A stretch of DNA of 64,000 nt from Carboxylicivirga sp. M1479. Its GTDB lineage: Bacteria; Bacteroidota; Bacteroidia; Bacteroidales; Marinilabiliaceae. The first letter of the stretch is position 1; each line of letters starts with the position of its first letter. The notes below the pieces were generated by a model, which was given only the letters and a program-made list of their open reading frames with translations, did no database searches and had not been told where the DNA came from. Made by a program: the position numbers and the translations under genes. Below are positions 7,704-17,382 of the stretch, piece by piece. The stretch lies in assembly GCF_007097485.1 (NCBI RefSeq), contig NZ_VKDE01000002.1, positions 62,001-126,000 on the forward strand, in the 5' to 3' direction.

Positions 7704-8912
7704 TTAAAAAGTGATGTGCGTTCTAACGAGGCCAATCGTTGTATTGTTATTAGCTAATACAGCACCTGGGTTAATGATGTATTGAATTTCAGGTTGAATG
7801 GAAATATTGTCGCCAATGGATGCTTTGTAAAAGCATTCGATTACCTGCTCATTTTTATGTTGGTAGGGCAGCTCAGTGCCGATTAAAGAACGGTTGATGC
7901 TGAGGGAAGCCATGGCTAAGCCCAAAACATCGTTTGCTCGTTTTGTAAACGGAGCATAATAATTGAGTCCCAGTGCCCAAAAGAATGGATACTCATTTCG
8001 ATTCTTTGGCGCGATGCCGAATTTAACAAAGCTGCCAAGTTTTTTATCTTTCTTATGACTAGCGCTTAACTGTTGATCAGCAATAAAGTATAGTCCGTAG
8101 TTTCCCTTATGTGCCGTGTTGGGGTTAACAATATCATCGAATTGGCTACTGTGGTAGTATCCGCCAAATGTGTAGGTGTTAGAAAAATTTTCGCCCAATG
8201 AATAAGTATAATTTCCCTCGGCAATGGCGAAGTAACCTTGGTTGGTGTCAATTGAGAATTTAGTGTTGTATGGTTCGTCGTCTAAGCACAATGGATCGCC
8301 CTCGTATACTGCTGTTTTAAACGTAAACACTGGTGTAAACTGGTATTGCAATATGGCTCCCAGGCAGGGTTTTGGAAATGAGGATATCATCACATTCATC
8401 GAAACAGTTGGCATTAAGCCAAACGAACTATTGATGTATTCTCCGCCATAGTCGCTGGCTACAAACAACTCGTTAACATCGTGGCTGCCTATGGTTAGGG
8501 ATAAGGCGCCGATCGATTGCGTGTATAATAGCTGGTATAAGAATGTGTAATTGCCATTGTCAATGTTTGAGAATACTTGCAAGTCGCCTACTAAACTCTC
8601 CGAAGCTGTTGCTCCATGGGTGTTTTGTAATTGAAAGAAGAACTCTCCACCTGGCCATAGGTTGGCAGTTTCTGTGTTTAAACTAGCAGCCAAATCGATC
8701 ATGCCCATGTAGGCAGTTCCAGTACTTAAAGTGCTGTACGGACTATTTACATAATCACTAAGATACGATGCTTCAAAGGATAGAGCATCTGTTGTTTGGG
8801 CAACTAAGCCCTGTGTAAAGGTGCTAATGCATACCAGCAAAAGTATTATTGATCTAAATATTTTGATGTCTCTTAAGAAAGAGGGGGAATTGGTTCCGAG
8901 ATTTTGTGTCAT
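7704..8912 (-). CDS. OprB-like carbohydrate porin
   Basis: A 402-residue outer-membrane beta-barrel. A long N-terminus precedes the hydrophobic signal (SIILLLVCISTFTQGLVAQ). The mature part contains DLAASLNTETANLWPGGEFF, LGDxQVFSN-like, SHDVNELFVASDYGGEYINSS (only partly quoted here), PKPCLGAILQYQF and a C-terminal LVRTHITF ending in Phe, the usual barrel sorting end. The pattern fits the OprB family of sugar-selective porins. Its start may lie further downstream than 8912, since the first 15-20 residues are atypical for a signal peptide. It follows the chemotaxis pair on the same strand with a 76-bp gap. Confidence 0.8.
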   Translation of the reverse strand: MTQNLGTNSPSFLRDIKIFRSIILLLVCISTFTQGLVAQTTDALSFEASYLSDYVNSPYSTLSTGTAYMGMIDLAASLNTETANLWPGGEFFFQLQNTHGATASESLVGDLQVFSNIDNGNYTFLYQLLYTQSIGALSLTIGSHDVNELFVASDYGGEYINSSFGLMPTVSMNVMISSFPKPCLGAILQYQFTPVFTFKTAVYEGDPLCLDDEPYNTKFSIDTNQGYFAIAEGNYTYSLGENFSNTYTFGGYYHSSQFDDIVNPNTAHKGNYGLYFIADQQLSASHKKDKKLGSFVKFGIAPKNRNEYPFFWALGLNYYAPFTKRANDVLGLAMASLSINRSLIGTELPYQHKNEQVIECFYKASIGDNISIQPEIQYIINPGAVLANNNTTIGLVRTHITF

Positions 8913-8988
8913 TGTTTTGGTCTTATAAAAAAGACACTCAACAGCGATGTGCTATTGAATGCCTTTCCATTAGGTGGTACCCATTAAA

Positions 8989-10845
8989 TTAATTTCGTCC
9001 AAAACCATTTTGTGATAACTTAAAGAACTCAGTGATGTTCTTTAATTCTATGGCCTGATTAGCCATTACCTCTGAACTCTTTGTCATTTCATCGGTTGAT
9101 TCAACATTTTGCTGAGTGATTACATTCAGTTGCTGTATTGCACCGTTGACCTGATTAGCACCACTACTTTGCTCTTCACTTGAAGTTGTAATTTCATCAA
9201 CTAAAAGGGAAGTTTCTTTAATATCTGGTACAATAAGGTTTAGCTTATTGGTTGATTCCTCTGTAAGTTTCATGCCTCTATCGGCCAACTCAACAATTTC
9301 ACTTGCTGCCAACTGACTTCTTTCTGCTAGTTTACGAACCTCAGCTGCAACAACTGCAAATCCTTTTCCTTCGTCGCCTGCACGTGCTGCCTCTACAGCT
9401 GCATTAATGGCCAATAAGTCGGTCTTTTCAGCAATTTCAACAACAACATTAATTTTCTTATAGATATCGTTTACAGCTTGCATGCTATTTTCTGATGCAC
9501 TTGCAACCTCTTCCATGGCAGCCGATGCTTTTAATGACATCTGACGTGTCTTAATAGCGTTATCTGTATTTTGTTGAATGTTAGCAGCCATCTCTTCCAT
9601 TGAGCTGGATACCTCTTCAGCTGAGGCAGCTTGTTCGCTTGCTCCACCTGCCATTTGGTTGGCTGAACCTTTAACCTGACTACTTACACTTCCAATTGAG
9701 TTAGCACCTTCAATAACAGAGTGAACAGTGTCGGTCAATTTGTCCTTCATTTCACTCATTGCTGTGGCTAGCTCTCCTATTTCGTCTTTCTGGTCGATGT
9801 CGAGTGTCTTTGTAAGGTCGCCACCAGCAATTGCATTCGCAAAACTAACACCTTTTTGTATTGGTAGTGTTAAACTTCTGGTCATGAAAAATCCAATAAT
9901 TACACCAAAAATGGCAGACAAAATGGTAAATAACAAAATCATTGAATTGGCTGATGCCATTGTTTTGTCCATTAATTCGGCAGCACCATCGGCAACAACT
10001 TCGGATAAGGTAATAACGCTATTTCCTTCTTCCCTTAACTTAACCTGAACATCTTTCTGACTTCTTATGGTATTGGCAAAGGTATCAAATGCACGGTCGT
10101 AGTTTTCCAAACCTTCTATGGCTTCTTTTACAGCTGTCACATCTTCCTGGGTATCCATTATTTTTAATGATTCCTCCAGCTGCTTACGACACTCTTCGAC
10201 CCACACTTGTACAATATCAGCTTTCTGCTGATCAAATTCTCCATTTTCTTCATCTGTTGGATCAGCAATAAATTGCCACGCTAAAACACGAACTTCGTTA
10301 AAGGCATCATTGGCCTGCTGTAATTCAGCATAGTCGTCAAAGCTTTCCAACATTGATTCAGTGTTTGTGCTGGCTTTAAACTGAGACTGAACAGTATTTA
10401 ATACGCGCTCGATATCAGCTGTGCTTTCGTCGGCATATCTATCAATTTCTTCAAGCAAACTTACTTGTTGCTCCTCAAGCTCTACGTAAACTGACACGGC
10501 ATTACGATAATCCTCAATGTTTGTACGAGTGTCTTTCGAGTCCTTTTTACTTTGCTCAAGTTGCATGCTCTTTTCAGCTAAGACCAAGTATTCTTTACTA
10601 TCACTTAACTCTTTATTACATTCACTTATGTAATCAGAATCGCCATAAACCATGTATTCATATGCACTTTGCCTGGCTGCTAACATGGCTGTTTGCGAGT
10701 CACTAATATCTGATGCTATATCCGCTTCATTATTGATACTTGACAGGCCTGTATAACTAATGATTCCAATTAAGATGGTTAATACTACTATAATAATATA
10801 GCTGGAGATTAATCGTGTTCCGATTTTTAAATCTTTAATGTTCAT
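8989..10845 (-). CDS. Methyl-accepting chemotaxis protein
   Basis: A 618-residue transmembrane chemoreceptor. TM1 is at about 11-33, followed by a long all-helical periplasmic sensor region (about 35-300, four-helix-bundle type), TM2 at about 300-322, a HAMP linker ([20 protein letters not shown]) and the coiled-coil signalling domain. The hairpin tip [20 protein letters not shown], which contacts CheA and CheW, is perfectly conserved. No pentapeptide tether for CheR is seen at the C-terminus (SQNGFGRN). cheW lies 69 bp upstream; cheA, cheY, cheR and cheB are not in the window. The ligand is unknown. Confidence 0.95.
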   Translation of the reverse strand: MNIKDLKIGTRLISSYIIIVVLTILIGIISYTGLSSINNEADIASDISDSQTAMLAARQSAYEYMVYGDSDYISECNKELSDSKEYLVLAEKSMQLEQSKKDSKDTRTNIEDYRNAVSVYVELEEQQVSLLEEIDRYADESTADIERVLNTVQSQFKASTNTESMLESFDDYAELQQANDAFNEVRVLAWQFIADPTDEENGEFDQQKADIVQVWVEECRKQLEESLKIMDTQEDVTAVKEAIEGLENYDRAFDTFANTIRSQKDVQVKLREEGNSVITLSEVVADGAAELMDKTMASANSMILLFTILSAIFGVIIGFFMTRSLTLPIQKGVSFANAIAGGDLTKTLDIDQKDEIGELATAMSEMKDKLTDTVHSVIEGANSIGSVSSQVKGSANQMAGGASEQAASAEEVSSSMEEMAANIQQNTDNAIKTRQMSLKASAAMEEVASASENSMQAVNDIYKKINVVVEIAEKTDLLAINAAVEAARAGDEGKGFAVVAAEVRKLAERSQLAASEIVELADRGMKLTEESTNKLNLIVPDIKETSLLVDEITTSSEEQSSGANQVNGAIQQLNVITQQNVESTDEMTKSSEVMANQAIELKNITEFFKLSQNGFGRN

Positions 10846-10914
10846 GTTGTTTTTTTTCGATTCTAGGTTATACTTTATTTTCTTCTTTTGTATGATGCTG
10901 TAAAAAATGTTGGG

Positions 10915-11448
10915 CTATACTTCAATAGTTTCTTCAACGATTGCATCCTCAGCCCCCTCTTCGGTCTCCACAGTATCTTCCAGACGAATTATTTCATCGC
11001 TCTGTATCGCAGATTCTAAATCTAGTAGCATAATAAACTTGTCCTGTCGGTGTACCACACCTTGTATGTAATCCGAGTTAACGCCTTGACCGACTTCAGG
11101 AACGGCTTGAATATCCTTCTCTTGTATTTCTATTACATCAACAACTTTATCGGCCATGGTACCAATAATTTGCTGTACGCCGCCAATGTTTAATTGAAGT
11201 ACCATAATCACAAATCGTTCATTGCTTGCATAAGCTGGCATATCAAACTTTAGGCGAGTGTTCACAATAGGTATTACATTGCCTCTAAAGTTGACCACCC
11301 CTTCAACGCTTTCTGGCGCTTTAGGTAAGTTAGTTAATGTATTCTCTTCCGATGTTTCAATAATCTCTAATACCTTTTCTACCCCCAATGCAAAAAACTC
11401 ATTGTTGAGTATGAAAGTTAGAAATGAATTGTTAGTCTTCTTTTTCAC
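10915..11448 (-). CDS. cheW: Chemotaxis coupling protein CheW
   Basis: A 177-residue scaffold that couples receptors to CheA. It starts FLTFILNNEFFALGVEKVLEI and contains the core PESVEGVVNFRGNVIPIVN, then VDVIEIQEKDIQAVPEVG and VHRQDKFIMLLDLE, as in standard CheW. An acidic tail of about 25 residues (ETEEGAEDAIVEETIEV) extends beyond the usual domain. It is the first gene of a two-gene unit with the receptor downstream. Confidence 0.95.
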   Translation of the reverse strand: MKKKTNNSFLTFILNNEFFALGVEKVLEIIETSEENTLTNLPKAPESVEGVVNFRGNVIPIVNTRLKFDMPAYASNERFVIMVLQLNIGGVQQIIGTMADKVVDVIEIQEKDIQAVPEVGQGVNSDYIQGVVHRQDKFIMLLDLESAIQSDEIIRLEDTVETEEGAEDAIVEETIEV

Positions 11449-11660
11449 AGGTGTAACTGTTTTTGGTGTAATTTATTTGTAATGTAGTTTTGTAGGGTGA
11501 TACGGTTATGGGTTTTATATTGTTTTGGCTAAAAGGGTTGATTTCGATAGTACTTTAAGGGGGGTTTGAACTTCCAGGTTTGCTTATGTGTAGCGGGATA
11601 TAGCATGTATAAGTACATAAAAGACCTATGAACCTAAAATTTTGTCAAAAGCATATTGCG

Positions 11661-11846
11661 AGTTAAACCACTTTGTGGTTTAGGTACAGGTATCTTGTTC
11701 TCCATAGATTTCATCTATGGCTATTCATGTTGTATCACTCCGTGATTTAGTTGCGGTTAGTGAGTTCTCGGTGTTCTCCTTTTACTCTGCGGTAAAGCAA
11801 TGGATTGTGAAATATGCCTGTCGTTCTTTGCGGTTTATAAAAAGAT
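11661..11846. repeat. Dispersed hairpin-rich repeat, fourth copy
   Basis: Highly similar to copy 1 at 7289-7470 and in the same orientation, including TTGTTCTCCATAGATTTCAT, GGCTATTCATGTTGTATCAC and ACTCTGCGGTAAAGCAATGG. It sits between the cheW start and the GH97 terminator; the rest of this 505-bp gap shows no gene. Confidence 0.8.
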
Positions 11847-11870
11847 AACCCTGAAAGAGTTTAAGGTAAA

Positions 11871-11895
11871 TAAGCCCGGATGCAATCCGGGCTTA
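11871..11895 (-). terminator. Terminator of the GH97 operon
   Basis: A perfect inverted repeat TAAGCCCGGAT (11871-11881) / ATCCGGGCTTA (11885-11895) with a 3-nt loop; on the minus strand it is followed by the T-rich TTATTTACC. It lies 59 bp after the GH97 stop. Confidence 0.8.
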
Positions 11896-11953
11896 TAAAT
11901 CACTTTTGATCATGAACCCTGATGGGATTCAAACATTTATTACGCTTATGTTT

Positions 11954-14002
11954 TTACTTCGCTTTTATGGCAATGGCCTGACCACCACCTGCTGCCAGTT
12001 TCATGTTTAGTCGATCGCCGTGTTTAACAGTTTTTTTGCTTACTGTGTATTGTTCAGGTTCGCTTAACCAATCACAGCCCTTTTTATCGGCATAAATAGT
12101 GGCTTCGTATTGTTTGTTTTTATCTAAGAAATCGAGTGATATAGTAAGCTGACGTTCTTTCTCGTTGGTGGCAGCTCCAATCATCCAATCGTTGCCTGTG
12201 CGTCGGGCAGTGGTAATGAACTGCCCCACTTCTCCGTTTAATACCTTTGTTTCGTCAAAGTCGATATTGGCATTGGCAATAAATTCAAAGGCTGGATGAT
12301 TGATGTAATTATCCATCACATCGCTTGCCATTTGCATAGGGCTATATAGTATTACAAAGAGTGCCAGTTGCTTTGCCAAGGTGGTGTGGGTGCGTGTTTG
12401 GCTGATGTCATCGGTATTCCATGCCATTCGTTCGCTTTCAAAATTTTTCAATAGCAAATCAAAAGTACCGGGTGTATAATCCACTGGACCACCTAACATG
12501 CGTGTAAACGGAATGGTGACTGTGTGTGCTGGTGGGTTGCCATCGCTCCAGGCGTTCCACTCCATGCCTCTCACGCCTTCGCGTGTCATCATATTGGGCC
12601 ATGTACGGCGCTTGCCAGTGGGTTTAATAGGCTCATGGGCATTAATCATTATGCCATATTGCGCCGCTTTCTCCACTACCCTTTGGTAATGTTCTACCAT
12701 GTATTGGCCATGATGGTGTTCTCCTCGTGGGTAAATGCCTCCTGCGTAGCCTGTTTTAAGGGCTTTGATGCCCAGATGCTGACACAGGGCGTAGGCCGAA
12801 TCAATTAAGGCTTCGTAACCAATGGCATCGCCTCCAGTTTCATGATGCATAATTAGTTCAACCCCTTTTTCTTTGGCGTAAGCAGCTACTTTCGTGAGGT
12901 CATAATCTGCAGCTGGCGTTACATGGTCAAAGGCATCTTTGGCACCCCAGCGGTGCCACCCGGCATTCCAGCCCTCAACCACCAATCCTTGTATGCTGTT
13001 GGTGCTGGCAAAATCAATATGCCGCATGGCGTTTTCGGTTGTGGCTCCATGTCGAGGACCCTCAACCCACGTTTCTGTGCCAATGTGCATACCCCACCAG
13101 ATGCCCATGTATTTCATTGGTTCAATCCACGATGTATCATCAATTTTACACGGTTCATTAAGGTTAACAATCATGTTTGATTCCACCAATTGAGTTGCCT
13201 GATCACTTATGGTAATGGTGCGCCAGGGAGTTGTCATACCGGCCTGTGTTTTTACTTTAGATCCATCGGCCCAGGGCACGAGCTCCGATACGTAGGTGTT
13301 GATCTTTTTGCCCTCTTTAAGCTTTAGGGTCATGCCACTGTAATTGCTCAGCGCTGCTTCGTGCAATGCGATGTGAATACCCGAATTGCTACGCAAGGTA
13401 ACGGGTGTATTTACCCAGTGAGCTTGCGATAAGGGTGTTTCGTGGTAAAGCGATTCGTAACTGTCAAAATCAGCCTCTTGCCACCAGGTAATTGGGTTAC
13501 CCACCATGGCAAATTCACTTAGCTCATTCATTATTGTGAATTGCTTAAGTTTCTCCTGTTCTGGAAACTCATAACGAAAAGCAACGCCATCATTATAGAC
13601 TCTGAAAACAATATTCATGCGTATGCCAGTTGGTTCGTGTTCCAACTTCAATGTGTCCTGATTATAATGGTTGATCATTTCTTTGCGGGGTCCCCAAATG
13701 GCTGTCCATTCCTCTTTGTTTTCCGTTTTGTCGCGATCTAACAAGATAAAATTATCGATTAGCTTGCCATGTTCTTTCAGATGAAAACCTAAAGAAGAGG
13801 GTTGGATAAGTACCTCAGTATCTTTCATAACCTGGTACGATAACTTACCATTTGTAAGTTGAACAACGGCCTGAATTTCACCATCGGGCGATTGAAGTAT
13901 TTTGTTTTGCTTGCAGCTGGTAAACAAAAACAGGCTAAACAATAGTACTAACCCGCTTAATGGTTTAATTGGCATATGTGTCGTTTTTGTTGATTGCATC
14001 AA
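11954..14002 (-). CDS. GH97 glycoside hydrolase (SusB-like alpha-glucosidase/galactosidase)
   Basis: A 682-residue lipoprotein (lipobox LFLFTSC). The N-terminal beta-sandwich (about 40-290) carries DGVAFRYEFP and ITWWQEADFDSYESLYHETP. The TIM barrel has YMGIWWGMHIG, EGWNAGWHRWG, ELIMHHETGGDAIGYE (Glu near 388), INAHEPIKPTGKRRTWPNMM and GMEWNAWSDGNPPAHT (Glu near 484), then a C-terminal beta domain. In SusB, glutamates at these two positions act as catalytic base; their presence favours the inverting alpha-glucosidase subgroup over the retaining alpha-galactosidases, though that is from memory. Start could be 14002 or the Met at 13975. Third gene of an operon, 12 bp after the VOC gene. Confidence 0.92.
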   Translation of the reverse strand: MMQSTKTTHMPIKPLSGLVLLFSLFLFTSCKQNKILQSPDGEIQAVVQLTNGKLSYQVMKDTEVLIQPSSLGFHLKEHGKLIDNFILLDRDKTENKEEWTAIWGPRKEMINHYNQDTLKLEHEPTGIRMNIVFRVYNDGVAFRYEFPEQEKLKQFTIMNELSEFAMVGNPITWWQEADFDSYESLYHETPLSQAHWVNTPVTLRSNSGIHIALHEAALSNYSGMTLKLKEGKKINTYVSELVPWADGSKVKTQAGMTTPWRTITISDQATQLVESNMIVNLNEPCKIDDTSWIEPMKYMGIWWGMHIGTETWVEGPRHGATTENAMRHIDFASTNSIQGLVVEGWNAGWHRWGAKDAFDHVTPAADYDLTKVAAYAKEKGVELIMHHETGGDAIGYEALIDSAYALCQHLGIKALKTGYAGGIYPRGEHHHGQYMVEHYQRVVEKAAQYGIMINAHEPIKPTGKRRTWPNMMTREGVRGMEWNAWSDGNPPAHTVTIPFTRMLGGPVDYTPGTFDLLLKNFESERMAWNTDDISQTRTHTTLAKQLALFVILYSPMQMASDVMDNYINHPAFEFIANANIDFDETKVLNGEVGQFITTARRTGNDWMIGAATNEKERQLTISLDFLDKNKQYEATIYADKKGCDWLSEPEQYTVSKKTVKHGDRLNMKLAAGGGQAIAIKAK

Positions 14003-14014
14003 AGTTTAGTTTAC

Positions 14015-14395
14015 TTATTCAGTTATTTCCAGTTGATTACCATCGGAGTCCAGCACCACACTTTCGTAATAGCCATCACCTGTCATCCGTGGTTCTCCCT
14101 CAATGGTGTAGCCATCTGCACGAAGTCGATTGGTTAGCTCATCCACTTTTTGCTTGCTTCCTGTTGTAAAAGCAATGTGTGCAAGGCCTATTGATTTAGT
14201 ACTTATTAAGTCGGCCAGTTCAGGTGTGTGCATCAGTTCTATGCGAGCTCCTTCCTTGTGAGACATAAAGTAGGAGGTGAATTGTTTTTTCGTATTCTCG
14301 TATCTTTCGTTGGCAGTCATTGCAAAATACTTGCTGTAAAAATCTTTGGATACTTCAAGATTACTAACCCAAATGGCAATGTGTTCTATTCGCAT
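14015..14395 (-). CDS. VOC-family glyoxalase-like protein
   Basis: A 126-residue single-domain vicinal-oxygen-chelate protein. It begins MRIEHIAIWVSNLEVSKDFY (metal-ligand His5), has RIELMHTPEL with a candidate Glu ligand, LAHIAFTTGSKQKVDEL with the second His, and SVVLDSDGNQLEITE with the terminal Glu, the classical glyoxalase I/lactoylglutathione lyase-like pattern. Its substrate is unknown. It is sandwiched between two glycosidase genes with 12-bp gaps on each side, so it is co-transcribed with them. Confidence 0.9.
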   Translation of the reverse strand: MRIEHIAIWVSNLEVSKDFYSKYFAMTANERYENTKKQFTSYFMSHKEGARIELMHTPELADLISTKSIGLAHIAFTTGSKQKVDELTNRLRADGYTIEGEPRMTGDGYYESVVLDSDGNQLEITE

Positions 14396-14407
14396 ATATA
14401 GATGGTA

Positions 14408-17086
14408 TTATTTGTTACTAGGGATTAATTTGATTTCGTCAATAAGTGCACGGTTCACTTCTCCATTCATATTATTGTTGTAGTCTTCGAAGCTGAGCTG
14501 GATGGTGTTGTTGCCTTTCTTAAGGTTTATAGTGACCAGATTAGTCAGTCCCCAATTTGACCATTCATCTTTTCCGCGTTGAGGCATGACCAGCACACCT
14601 ACTTTTGAACCATTCACTTTTAAAGTTCGTATGGCACATTTGTTATCCGTATTATTGGGCCCCGAACCATTGCTATATCTAGCCTGAATAAGATATGTTC
14701 CTGCCTTATCAACCTTGATGCTGTATTGAATATTGGTATTCTGCTTTTTATCTAAAACCAGGTATCCTTTGCCTGAGTAGCCACTTGTTGTGTTGTCGCT
14801 TAGCTTACTCATTAAGGTGGCGTCTACAGTAATGCTTGACGATGGATGTATAGCTTCTATCTGACTGCTAAATGACTCATTAGATGGATTAATGGCTTTT
14901 ATGCTGTATTCGTGATAAACTGATGATGGCTCGGTAACAAACTCGTTATTGTTAATACTAGCTATCAGCTTTCCATCTTGCAGAACCTGATAGGCTGTAG
15001 CTCCTTCAACTTCGTTCCACATGAGTTTGTTGCGATTGCGTTGTAAGCGTGGTGTTACTAATGAGAATTGATTGTCTTGACTATGCTTTACTGCCTGCAC
15101 TTGCTTGCTTTCTTGAAGTTCAATCACTATCTGGTGGTGTCCTTGGGCATTATGCGGTATGAATGCCTTGCCTTCTTTGTTATTAATGGTGCAACTCTTA
15201 ATAATTGACCCATGGCCTTTGATTGTGATGTCGAGCGTAGCCTCGCGGTATTTGATGTTACTTATCGCCAATTGCTTACCATAGCTTGATGGTATGTGAG
15301 GATGAAAGTGCAGACCATCCAATTCAAAGTTCATGCCTGCAAAAACACGGTAGATAGTACTCATGTAACCGGCCACACTCCATAGCTGTCGGTTTGAATT
15401 GACCTCGGTATCACGAAAATCTCCATTATCGGCCACCATGTTTTCTTTGTTGGTTAAAAATAAAGCAGCGGCCCTGTTCATGCCTGCTAGTCCTTGCTCC
15501 ACTGCCGAGGTGTTACCCGTTTTAGCACAAGCCCAATTCCAGTAGGCTTGTACAAAGGGCCATATGCCATTGTTGTGGTAGGGCGGTATCTCTGGTATTT
15601 GCGGATAGATGCATGGAACGCCATAATCAACAACTGGTGTGTTTTCAATTACCCTTTCTGCTTGTTGCTCGTTGGCAATGTTGAACAGCACTGTAAATGC
15701 CTCGCCCAATGCTTCGCTGCGAGGGGACAGAATTAGCTTGTTACGTCCATAAAGGTATTGGGCGTAATATCCTTTGTCGTCCATCCATAGTTCATTATTG
15801 ATGGCTTTTCTTATTTTTTCCGCCTCTTGTTGAAAGTCCTGTCCATCATCGCCAAGTAGTTGTGCCATTTGGCCGAGTAGATGATAGGTTTGAGCATGCA
15901 CGGCATTGGTACCCAGGCAACGTGATTCGAAAATATCTACGCCATCCATCCAGTCGGGGTAGGTTTGTTTGCGCCAATCTAAAAAGGATGACTCTCCTTT
16001 AATCAGGCCTGAGCGGTGATCTTTAAGTGTTTGCATGTCATCAAGCACCGAATTTTTTATAATTGGATAAATGGTTTTTAACCATTGCTCATCGCCTGTT
16101 ACCTTGTACACTTCCCATGCTGCCAAGGCCCATGTAGTGCGGTCCGATGAAATAGGCCAGGCACCTCCTGTGCCAGTGTCTTGAATAATGCGTTCGTTTT
16201 TAACTTTCTGCATGAGACTGGTTTTGGCTACTTCAGGGTTGGTAAAGGCATAAGCCAGCACAATGGAGTAGCTCACATCTCGCGTCCATACCCCAGGCCA
16301 CTCTTCGCCCGTTCGAAATGTACCATCATCCTCAATATTCATTTCGGTTTCGTCAAGCGCCATGTTATACAAGGCATCAATTAATGGTACATCCGATTGT
16401 ATTTGAGAGTAATTGCTAATGTCGTTTTCTAATTTCCATTCCTTGGCTGTAAAGTCATCTTCATTGTATGGGTTTAGTTCAAATGATATTTCAAAAATAC
16501 CATCGTTGTTGTCATCCGTTAGCTGCCTGTCTGTGCGGCCTGGTAAATTATCAAAATCCCAACTTAAGGGTGCCAGGTTACCAGCAATGTAGATGCCTTT
16601 AAAATCTTCCTGGTAAATTTTATCGCCCTGGTAGGTTTGATAATAACCTTGCTCTTTAAGTGCTTTTATAATATTTGAGGCATCCACACGAATGCTAATA
16701 GGCGTGTTGGGTTCAATGCTTCCAGTTGCTGCTTGTTTTGTTTCACTATTATGCTTCTTCCCGAAAAATAGGGTGGGAACTTCAATGCTTCCTTTGTTGT
16801 TAACTTCAAGCAAAAAAGTATGATTCACGCCAATGGGTAGCTCATTGTCCTTGCCGTTAATGGCAAATTTAAACTCTATGAAATTGGGGAATGTGGCATT
16901 GGCAGGGCTTTGATAATCAGAGGTTATGTGGGTGGGCGAAAGCACTTGGGCAGTATACTCGCCTTGGCTTACTTTGTCGGTGTAGATGGTATAGTTATCT
17001 GCTTGGTAAAGGCTTTTTTGACTGTGCTGTTGACAGGCTGACAGGCTAAGAATTACTATCAGGGTTAATGTGAATTGCTTCATCAT
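14408..17086 (-). CDS. Six-hairpin (alpha/alpha)6 glycosidase with C-terminal carbohydrate-binding module, lipoprotein
   Basis: An 892-residue lipoprotein (LSLSAC). A beta-rich N-terminal region (about 25-225) leads into an (alpha/alpha)6 barrel with EEWPGVWTRDVSYSIVLAYA (near 260), GGAWPISSDRTTWALAAWEV, SFLDWRKQTYPDWMDGVDIF (near 375), NAVHAQTYHLLGQMA and GIWPFVQAYWNWACAKTGN. These are traits of the MGH1-like/glucoamylase-like clan, but I cannot fix the GH family. An FN3-like segment follows (about 680-745) and a CBM35/CBM6-like module (about 745-890: GKGYLVLDK, AGTYLIQARYSNGSG, NRALIDEIKLIP). First gene of the three-gene operon; probably acts on oligosaccharides that GH97 finishes. Confidence 0.82.
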   Translation of the reverse strand: MMKQFTLTLIVILSLSACQQHSQKSLYQADNYTIYTDKVSQGEYTAQVLSPTHITSDYQSPANATFPNFIEFKFAINGKDNELPIGVNHTFLLEVNNKGSIEVPTLFFGKKHNSETKQAATGSIEPNTPISIRVDASNIIKALKEQGYYQTYQGDKIYQEDFKGIYIAGNLAPLSWDFDNLPGRTDRQLTDDNNDGIFEISFELNPYNEDDFTAKEWKLENDISNYSQIQSDVPLIDALYNMALDETEMNIEDDGTFRTGEEWPGVWTRDVSYSIVLAYAFTNPEVAKTSLMQKVKNERIIQDTGTGGAWPISSDRTTWALAAWEVYKVTGDEQWLKTIYPIIKNSVLDDMQTLKDHRSGLIKGESSFLDWRKQTYPDWMDGVDIFESRCLGTNAVHAQTYHLLGQMAQLLGDDGQDFQQEAEKIRKAINNELWMDDKGYYAQYLYGRNKLILSPRSEALGEAFTVLFNIANEQQAERVIENTPVVDYGVPCIYPQIPEIPPYHNNGIWPFVQAYWNWACAKTGNTSAVEQGLAGMNRAAALFLTNKENMVADNGDFRDTEVNSNRQLWSVAGYMSTIYRVFAGMNFELDGLHFHPHIPSSYGKQLAISNIKYREATLDITIKGHGSIIKSCTINNKEGKAFIPHNAQGHHQIVIELQESKQVQAVKHSQDNQFSLVTPRLQRNRNKLMWNEVEGATAYQVLQDGKLIASINNNEFVTEPSSVYHEYSIKAINPSNESFSSQIEAIHPSSSITVDATLMSKLSDNTTSGYSGKGYLVLDKKQNTNIQYSIKVDKAGTYLIQARYSNGSGPNNTDNKCAIRTLKVNGSKVGVLVMPQRGKDEWSNWGLTNLVTINLKKGNNTIQLSFEDYNNNMNGEVNRALIDEIKLIPSNK

Positions 17087-17212
17087 GGCATATAAAGTTG
17101 AGTGTTTGCACTTGCAAAGTACTTATACACCGATGAAATTGCAAGTGTGATCATCTTGTGTACTCACATAATCAATGAGTTATAATGTGAAATGCCTATT
17201 GATGATACACTG

Positions 17213-17222
17213 CAAACGTTTG
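17213..17222. promoter_or_regulatory. Candidate LacI-family operator
   Basis: CAAACGTTTG is a perfect 10-bp palindrome with the central CG typical of LacI/GalR-family operators; it lies 127 bp before the start of the glycosidase operon. No LacI-type gene is present in the window, so the regulator would act in trans. Confidence 0.4.
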
Positions 17223-17229
17223 AAACGAT

Positions 17230-17339
17230 TTTGGGTGCCACGCCCAGTGCTCTTGGGTGGTCTGCCCAATGTTCTTGGCTGGCTTGCCCAATAGGCTTGG
17301 GTATATTGCCCAAGCTGTATGGGTGCCGCGCCCAAGGTG
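17230..17339. repeat. Five tandem 22-bp repeats with internal dyad symmetry
   Basis: Units start at 17230, 17252, 17274, 17296 and 17318. Each has the form TTGGGT-N5/6-GCCCAA, so each can fold as a small hairpin; the centres vary. It starts right next to the LacI-type palindrome. Like the 21-bp array at 3490 the period is close to two DNA turns, but the sequences are unrelated. Confidence 0.8.
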
Positions 17340-17382
17340 ATTGTGCTTATAAGGAATAGTTCTTTGGGCGAGTTTGGTGTTG

